A stretch of DNA of 64,000 nucleotides, taken from Kitagawia praeruptora (Eukaryota > Streptophyta > Magnoliopsida > Apiales > Apiaceae). The DNA lies in NCBI GenBank assembly GCA_037693485.1, contig CM075346.1, forward strand, positions 107,490,501 through 107,554,500. The letters are read 5' to 3'. The notes under the pieces were generated by a model. The model was not told the origin of the DNA and ran no database searches. It saw only the letters and a list, made by a program, of their open reading frames with translations. Shown here in pieces: positions 57,153-64,000 of this stretch. Position 1 is the first letter of the stretch. Every line of letters begins with the position of its first letter. The translations under genes and the position numbers were made by a program.

Positions 57153-58878
57153 TGAATTATCCTTTATTATCATACCTGAGTCTACCATACGTCAGTTAAC
57201 CAATCAAAATCGAGGAATTATTTTAGAATCAATCAGAGCTAATTCCTAAAATTTAGACTTTTCCATATTTACAATCTCACAATACCTCTTTAACCATGGT
57301 TAGTTAACACTTCTAATTTAAATACAATAATGATTATATTAAACATGTCCATAAATACCTATTTTTTAAATCAAAAAATATTTACTATAAAATCACAATT
57401 TTAATTTGAAATCAATCACAATATACCACTATATATTTTGACATCAATCAGAATCTATTAAATTTAAATCAATTAAACTTAATGTAGCATGTTTATCTAT
57501 TGGATCTAGATTTTACGTTTCACCCAAGACTAAACTAAAATTAAGTTACACTGAATAACTACTGATTTTTTTTTTAACAGTTAACTTATAAACAATTTAT
57601 ATAAAATAAAATTCTTACAAAAATATATAATTATTATATCAATTTAAACATTACAGGAAATCTAAGCCGCTTATTCCCTATTCTCCATCATCATAATTAG
57701 TCAGCTTTGATAAACTAAGTGTATGGCTAAATCATATCAATTTTGGTTAAGGTACTACTTTATATCTTTTTTTTTTTTGCTAATTATATCTTTTTATTAT
57801 ATGGCATTCTATAGTTGGACAGATTATTTTTAATTTTATTTCGATTGTATATATGTATTATATGTGTCGTGTTTTAATTGTACAATAAATTCAACAGAAA
57901 AACGTTTCTGACAAACAAAAAAAAAACGATTTAGGTCATCATCATCTCAAGTCCGGATTCTCTCAAAGTTACTTCCCATTAGAATATTCAGTAGCAAACT
58001 TCAATAATTCAGCGATTTACTAAATTGTATGCATCAATCATTATCACATTACAATGATTTATTTACATTACTAGGTGTGCCTATAGATAAATGTCATTCA
58101 GTGATTACTTAACAATTTTATTCTAAATACAATAATTATTTTATTTAAAATTTATACATTAATAAATGAATCTATTATATTTATAATAGATATTTTGATA
58201 TCTCAAACTTTCATTTTAAAATCATAAGGTATGATTAAAATCATGAATTAAAAATTATTAACAATATAAAACTATTTACCATACTATTCTAAATACACAT
58301 TCAAAATTTAAGTTATGTAAAATATTAAATAATTCAATCATAAAAAAAATCTAATCAACCAATTAAAATGTTAGAATGAATTTTAAATCAATCATCTTTT
58401 AACATTTTAATTACAAAATTTTTTAACTATGCAATAATTAATGGGAAAAAAATTTGACCTCACAATATATTTGAATTATTCAATATATTAAATATGCTCT
58501 TAAATAGTACTTTAAATTATTTGGTGTATAAATTATCATTCAAAAAATAAAAAATATTACAAAGTCAATGATAATATTGTTAGTGAATATTATTCATAAT
58601 AAATTGGTCAATTTAGCACAAATTTTCTTATAAATCACTATTTATTTATTGATAATTAATTCATCAATAAAAGGACATATGTCATACACAAAAATAATCA
58701 AAACCTACAAAAATCATCAATAAAAGAGCATACAGAATCTACAAAAACAATTAAAATTGAACAAACACATAGTAAATATATCACTAATTTCCTTTATCCA
58801 ATCAATGAACTGATATTCAATTATGTTACATCTCTAGCTTAAGTCACTAAATTATACATCTTTTATAATCTAACAATT
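57153..58878. other. Non-coding AT-rich DNA
   Basis: It starts with another copy of the 55.1-kb repeat (about 57160-57440). No gene or further element was recognised in the rest. Confidence 0.6.
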
Positions 58879-60347
58879 TGTTATAAATGTGAGGAATATG
58901 TGTATATCTGATTTGTCATAACGTATTGAAAGGCATATGACTCAGCCTATTTGTAGTTCGAGGATCCAACTCAACTTAAAGTAGATTGTAATAAGTAAAT
59001 AACCTTAACTGTCACAGGAATCTCAGAAGATGCTATCTATCAGAAGGAACAAATCTACAAGTCAATCTATAGTTTTGATATTTTACACTGGAAGAAGTTC
59101 AGTCTACTGATCAAGCCTCAGTGTGGTATTCAAAGTCATGGATTTAATTCAGAAGGACAGAGATTTCTACAAGTGACAAGAGACAGTACCAGTACAGAAT
59201 ATTTAAAGAAAGTTGTCAGAAGAAATTGACCACAGCTTAAAGTCAAAATGAAGAACAGAAGTTGAAGTTAGTCGTTCATGAACCAGACCGTGCATTGAGC
59301 GTCAACAAATATTCAGTGGAGGTTCTTTATTTATTTCAGTGGTTTAAAAGTGAAGATTAGACTATCAAATGAATTATGTTAATTCTCTATTAATTAATTT
59401 AAAGTATTTAGTTAACTTAATTAATAAATTAATTCTTCAAGAATTAATTTATTTATTAAGTTAATTATTGAATTAATTAATTTAGAATTAATATAGATTG
59501 CAGAAAGACTATCAGAAGTGTTTTAAGACTATGGTTTTATTATTAAAAGACTATCTGAGTTAGTCTAGGAGATAGTCTGCTAAAGAATTGGGTAGTCTGC
59601 CAAGAAGGAAAGTCACACCGGTAGTCTGCACTAAGAAGGATAGTCACACCGGTAGTCTGCACCAAGAAAGGATAGTCACACCGGTTGTCTGCAGAGTATT
59701 AATAGTCACACCGGTAGTCTGATAAAGAAAGGATAGTCACACCGGTAGTCTGCAACAAGTATGGATAGTCACACCGGTAGTCTATGTGTCCCCTGGATAG
59801 TCTGCAAGCCTTTTAGACAGTCTGTGGATAGTCTGTTTAAGTGAGAAAAATAGACAGAAGATATTTTGAAGATATAAACCACAGAAGAGACAGTAGCCTG
59901 CATTGACAGACACACACGAGACAAGTTCTTAAAGACAGGAGCATAAACATTACATCTCTCTCTCATCTTTAAAGCACTGACTATCTCATTTAATTCACAG
60001 AAAATCAAGTTCAACTCATTTGTAATATTTGATCCGATAGAACTTAATTATTTGTGACTCTTGTATTACTAGCGAATTAAGTTTCCTAGTTTGTATCTCG
60101 ATTTTTATTAATTAAATTAGAAAAGTTCATGTCGAATTTTCTAATTAGTTTTTATTAACGTGATAATACTCTGTACTGATTTTGTAACAACCATCAAGTT
60201 TAATATATCGTTATATTTAACTTGAATTTTGTTTCAATTAATTCCGCTCAAATTTGTCTAAACTAAATTTTATTTAACGGACAAATTTCGATAAAAAGAT
60301 AAAGATTGTATTCAACCCCCCCTTCTACAATCTTAACGGACCTAACA
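58879..60347 (+). repeat. Element D 5' LTR
   Basis: It ends CGGACCTAACA directly before the PBS. The start is placed at TGTTATAAATG because it forms the inverse of TAACA and begins TG; without the 3' LTR the start is provisional. The pyrimidine-rich stretch AACCCCCCCTTCTAC lies near the end. Confidence 0.7.
59570..59800. repeat. Minisatellite in the element D LTR
   Basis: The unit GATAGTCACACCGGTAGTCTG with a variable 8-15 base spacer is repeated about six times. It is flanked by looser TAGTCTG repeats from about 59510 to 59835. Confidence 0.88.
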
Positions 60348-60349
60348 AT

Positions 60350-60364
60350 TGGTATCCGAGCCGT
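60350..60364 (+). other. Element D primer binding site
   Basis: TGGTATCCGAGCCG follows the LTR end after two bases. It matches the initiator tRNA-Met PBS apart from one base (TATCC for TATCA). Confidence 0.85.
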
Positions 60365-60445
60365 TTGATTGATATACAAATCAAGATCCTATTCTTATTC
60401 AATTAAAAATCAAGCTCGAATTTTTAACTCTCTTAAAAATTCATC

Positions 60446-62779
60446 ATGACTTCTAAAGCCATTGTTAAGATACCTATATTTGACAAAGATAATTATGATA
60501 TGTGGAAGAATAAGATGGAGTTGTTTCTGGAATGTACAAACGTTAAATATTTGGTTGTTTTGAAAACCGGACCTAAAACTCCTATGGTCTATGAAGATGA
60601 AGTTGAAGCTGAGGGTAAAATTGTGATTCCTGCTAAATCTTATGAAAAGGACCCTGCCACCTATACACCTGAGGAAAAGGAGGATGCAGGGCTTGATAAA
60701 AATCTCAGACTCATTCTAATAGATTCCCTGGATGCTGTGATGTATAGCCATGTGATGAATTGTAAAACTGCCAAACACATGTGGGAAACTATTGAAACCA
60801 TTAATGAAGGAACCGATGAAGTCAGGGAGAACAGACTTCAAATCTTAACCTCTGAGTATGAACACTTCAGAGCTGGCCCTAATGAAGGCATTCAAGAAGT
60901 GTTTGAAAGGTATAATAAAATAATCAACAACTTGCAAATCCATGGCAAGAACTATACACAGAAGGAGATTAATCTGAAGTTCTTACTGACTATGCCGACT
61001 CACCTGGAACACAGGATAACAGCAATAAGAGAATCTCGTGACTTGAATAAAGTTAGTCTTGAAAAACTCTTCGGTATTTTAAAAACCTATGAGTTGGAAC
61101 AAGTCCAACAGAAAGAGATTCATGGTAAAGGTAGAGTTGCAAGTTCATCTACAGCATTAGTGGTTGAGGCTCCTAAGGAAGTGGAAGCTAAGGTTGTTCG
61201 ACCTTACAGCTCAGACAAGGAGCAGACTGAAGTGGAACATGGTCAGACACCAGCTACTCAGGATGGAAGTGAGTTTTACTCATTAGAAGAATTGGATCAG
61301 TTGGAGGATGAATCCATGGCACTCATGGTTAGACAGTTTGGCAACTTTAGATTCAGGAGAAATCCTAAGTTCAAGTTCAAGTCTAATAACAGATTCCAGA
61401 GAGGAGGTTCCTCATCCTCCAGTAGCAGAGGTGGCTACAAAACTGGAACTGTTGATAGAAGCAAAATTCGTTGTTATAATTGCAATGAACTTGGACACTT
61501 TGCCACTGAGTGTCAGAAACCTAAACAAGCCCAGAAGAGAGATTATGTTCCTGAAAAGAAGAAACCTGGAAAAGCCTATGTGGCTGCTGGTAAAAGCTGG
61601 GATGACACAGATAGTGAAGATGAAGAATTTGGAAATCTTGCACTAATGGCAAATGGTGACATGCTCACTGATCCTAAACCACAGGTAAAACTTACTGACT
61701 CTGAGTTGGTTCGTCAGTTAGGTGGTTCCTTGGCTAATGCACAAAAACACATTGCTAGATTAAATCTGTTAAACACTGAACTTGAAAATGAAGTGTTAGA
61801 ACTGAAAAAGGTGCATGTTAATCAAGATCAACAAAAAGAGGAAATAGCACGACTTAATAGAAGAGAGAAATCCATTCTAGAAGTAGTGACTAAACAACTT
61901 TCTAAAATTGCTGAACTTGAAACCAAGGTTAGTGCTTGCTTTAATTCTGTTAAACTTTCTAAAGAGCATTTCAATAAACAAGCTATAGAACGAACTGTAG
62001 GAATAGGGTTTGGTTATAACGAAGCTGTTGGATTGTTAGGCATAAATACCCCTAACCTTGTTAGTGCTAAAGAGAGGGGTATACCACATGTGCTTAAGAA
62101 GGTTGAAGATCCGCTCTTTAAGAAGTCGATTGCAGAACCTCCAAACTTCACTTCTATCATTATTCAAGAAGAGATGCGTAATGAGGACAGTGCAAATGGC
62201 ATTGTCCTTGATAATGTTAAATCTGTTAAGAAACCAGTTAAGGTTGTTTATCCAACCAGTTCATCTAAAACTGGGTTAAGTGGTGATAAGTTGAAAAAGA
62301 ACAATAACATGTCTAACATGCATACCATGCCTACCATTGATATTTATCATAAAGCATGTGGTGTTGTCAATTGTATGTCTTGTGCTTTCAATGTAATGTC
62401 TGCTTACTTTAATGGTAATCAAGCATGTGCTAGTAAGACTGCTCCTCGACAACACATGAATAAGAATAAAAATGTTAGATCAAAGACTGCTAGTCCTTCT
62501 CAGGATAGGAGAGAGACATTTGTATCAAAGCCTAAACAGACTTTTGGTAAGGCTGCTTACAAGGTCAAATGTCCAGTCAGTGAAACAAATGTTATTGCTG
62601 CTAAAGAAACATGGATACCCAAGATAAAACAGAAGATTGTCAAATCTGTTTATAGGGTTAAATGTATGTTGGTTTGTGGTGAAAATGGTGTCAATGTTAA
62701 AAATGTTGTTTTGCCTGACAAAGGCAAATTCTTTAAGCATTCTGGACCCAATCAGGTTTGGGTTCCGAAGAAGGTTTAA
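60446..62779 (+). CDS. gag: Element D gag
   Basis: A 777-codon open frame, ATG 60446 to TAA 62777-62779. The N-terminus IFDKDNYDMWKNKMELFLEC and the region MWETIETINEGTDEVRENRL (about residues 109-128) are typical Copia capsid-like gag (UBN2-type). A CCHC zinc knuckle CYNCNELGHFATEC starts at Cys343. Residues about 430-500 form a likely coiled coil. The C-terminus is basic and repetitive (YKVKCPVSE, YRVKCMLVC) and ends VWVPKKV. It would form the particle and bind the RNA. The frame is intact, which suggests a fairly young copy. Pol follows in the -1 frame. Confidence 0.92.
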   Translation: MTSKAIVKIPIFDKDNYDMWKNKMELFLECTNVKYLVVLKTGPKTPMVYEDEVEAEGKIVIPAKSYEKDPATYTPEEKEDAGLDKNLRLILIDSLDAVMYSHVMNCKTAKHMWETIETINEGTDEVRENRLQILTSEYEHFRAGPNEGIQEVFERYNKIINNLQIHGKNYTQKEINLKFLLTMPTHLEHRITAIRESRDLNKVSLEKLFGILKTYELEQVQQKEIHGKGRVASSSTALVVEAPKEVEAKVVRPYSSDKEQTEVEHGQTPATQDGSEFYSLEELDQLEDESMALMVRQFGNFRFRRNPKFKFKSNNRFQRGGSSSSSSRGGYKTGTVDRSKIRCYNCNELGHFATECQKPKQAQKRDYVPEKKKPGKAYVAAGKSWDDTDSEDEEFGNLALMANGDMLTDPKPQVKLTDSELVRQLGGSLANAQKHIARLNLLNTELENEVLELKKVHVNQDQQKEEIARLNRREKSILEVVTKQLSKIAELETKVSACFNSVKLSKEHFNKQAIERTVGIGFGYNEAVGLLGINTPNLVSAKERGIPHVLKKVEDPLFKKSIAEPPNFTSIIIQEEMRNEDSANGIVLDNVKSVKKPVKVVYPTSSSKTGLSGDKLKKNNNMSNMHTMPTIDIYHKACGVVNCMSCAFNVMSAYFNGNQACASKTAPRQHMNKNKNVRSKTASPSQDRRETFVSKPKQTFGKAAYKVKCPVSETNVIAAKETWIPKIKQKIVKSVYRVKCMLVCGENGVNVKNVVLPDKGKFFKHSGPNQVWVPKKV

Positions 62780-64000
62780 CCTATTTGTCATTGCAGGGTG
62801 TGAAACAGGTTGAACGAGTGACCTGGATCTTGGACAGTGGATGTTCAAGGCATATGACTGGAGACAGAACCCTGCTGACAAATGTGGTTGAGAAAGCCGG
62901 CCCAGTGGTTACCTTTGGAGATAACAGCATAGGTACAACTGATGGATATGGCAGATTGGTAGCTGGAAATGTTATCATTGATGAAGTGTCTTTTGTGAAA
63001 GGACTTGAGCACAATTTGTTAAGTGTCAGTCAATTTTGTGACAAGGGATTCGAGGCTTACTTCAACAAGAAGAATTGTCTAATCTCACACAAGAGACATG
63101 AACAACCATCTCTTACAGGAGTCAGAAAAGGCAATCTGTACGTGGCCAATATGAACACTGGAAGCACTGAAGAAATCAACTGCTTTTATTCTAAAGCATC
63201 TACAGATGAAAGTTGGCTATGGCACAAGAAACTCTCCCACCTTAATTTCAAGACAATGAATTCTCTAGTTAAAAGAGAACTGGTGAGAGGGTTGCCTTCA
63301 ATGGAATTCATTCAAGAAGGACTCTGTGATGCCTGTCAAAAAGACAAATTGAAAACAGCAACTCACAGGAGCACTGACACATCATCAATAACTGAACCTC
63401 TACAACTGTTGCACATGGATCTGTTCGGTCCAGTTAATGTGATGTCTATGTCAAAGAAAAGATATGCTCTCGTGATTGTTGATGACTACTCAAAGTACAC
63501 ATGGGTTTTATTTCTGAATTCCAAAGATGAAACTCCACAGTTAGTGATTGATCACATCAAGTTGATTGAAATGGAGTACAAGAAACCAGTTAGAGCAATA
63601 AGGTCAGACAATGGAACCGAATTTAAGAATGCAGTTCTAAATGATTTTTGTACTGAAAAGGGAATAACAAGGCAGTACTCAGCCCCAAGAACTCCTCAGC
63701 AAAATGGGGTAGTAGAAAGAAAGAATAGGACTTTGATTGAAGCTGCACGTACTATGTTAAGTGAATCAAAGCTTCCCTTGTACTTTTGGGCTGAAGCTGT
63801 TAACACTGCATGTTATACCCAGAATCGAACTTTAATCAACAAAGACTTGATGAAGACCCCCTATGAAATTATGTATGAAAAGAGACCAACACTCAAGTAC
63901 TTTCATGTATTTGGAGCAAAATGCTTTGTGCTTAAAGATGGAGATGATCGTGGTGGAAAATTTGAGGCCAAAGCACATGAAGCAATTTTCATTGGTTATT
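62737..64000 (+). CDS. pol: Element D pol, 5' part: protease and integrase
   Basis: Open from 62737 (just after a stop in this frame) to the window end, in the -1 frame relative to gag and overlapping it by 43 bases. The protease carries WILDSGCSRHMTG (Asp-Ser-Gly at 62833-62841). The GAG-pre-integrase zinc region follows (WHKKLSHLNF, then CDACQKDK). The integrase core has Asp 63418, Asp 63607 (RSDNGTEF) and Glu 63715 (GVVERKNR), all three catalytic residues. The first codons (before GVKQVER) may be untranslated. It is truncated only by the window edge. Confidence 0.9.

Larger units (their letters stand above)
58879..64000 (+). mobile_element. Element D: Ty1/copia retrotransposon, SIRE-like, 5' part
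   Basis: 5' LTR, PBS, a long gag and the start of pol (protease, then integrase) in Copia order. The element runs past the window end, so RT, RNase H and the 3' LTR are not visible. The 1.47-kb LTR, the long gag with coiled coil and the GPNQVWVPKKV end of gag suggest the SIRE (Maximus) lineage. Confidence 0.88.

Noticed and set aside
1..64000. tRNA or rRNA genes
   Set aside because: The only tRNA-like strings are primer binding sites next to LTRs. No cloverleaf or rRNA segment was noticed.

Overview
This is nuclear DNA of a flowering plant, probably a eudicot. The evidence is a broken WRKY33-like gene, plant-type LTR retrotransposons of the Tat, chromovirus and SIRE groups, hAT, CACTA and Helitron-like DNA transposons, and long AT-rich stretches. 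I cannot name the species. No intact host gene, rRNA, tRNA or CRISPR array is visible. Nearly everything recognisable is a transposable element or a broken gene.

Layout. 1-1982: host DNA with a GGT microsatellite and a TGCAAC-rich repeat. 1983-9560: Ty3/gypsy Tat element A on the minus strand, TSD ATATG, with decayed gag-pol. 9561-12989: an inverted-repeat block and a probable Copia LTR remnant. 12990-26103: Ty3/gypsy chromovirus element C on the minus strand, TSD ACAGC, with 3.72-kb LTRs that are almost identical around a badly decayed internal region. 28079-41916: Tat element B on the plus strand, TSD GTAGT. B carries a hAT MITE in its 5' LTR, a 2.75-kb insertion in gag, one amber codon in pol, and an antisense intron-containing ORF downstream of integrase. 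42179-44201: a hAT MITE, then a TRIM retrotransposon (TSD TTAAA) that itself contains a hAT MITE. 44524-47503: a Ulp1 (C48) protease gene with frame damage, followed by a CACTA-like 3' terminus. 48426-50937: the WRKY group I pseudogene. 51355-57150: an AT-rich Helitron-like block full of tandem duplications. 58879-end: the 5' part of a SIRE-like Copia element D, which runs off the window.

How parts relate. A and B belong to one Tat family: they share LTR sequence, a PBS-like motif and minisatellite-rich 3' non-coding regions. A has lost the integrase C-terminus and the antisense ORF. Many premature stops in A and B look like CAG-to-TAG or TGG-to-stop changes, as expected from deamination of methylated cytosine. 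Element C appears to be a recent insertion of a non-autonomous copy, because its LTRs look new while its polymerase is a ruin. The window reads as a heterochromatic, TE-nested gene neighbourhood in which exact insertion order can be reconstructed from target-site duplications.

All boundaries and protein assignments were read by eye from the sequence. No database search or alignment program was run.
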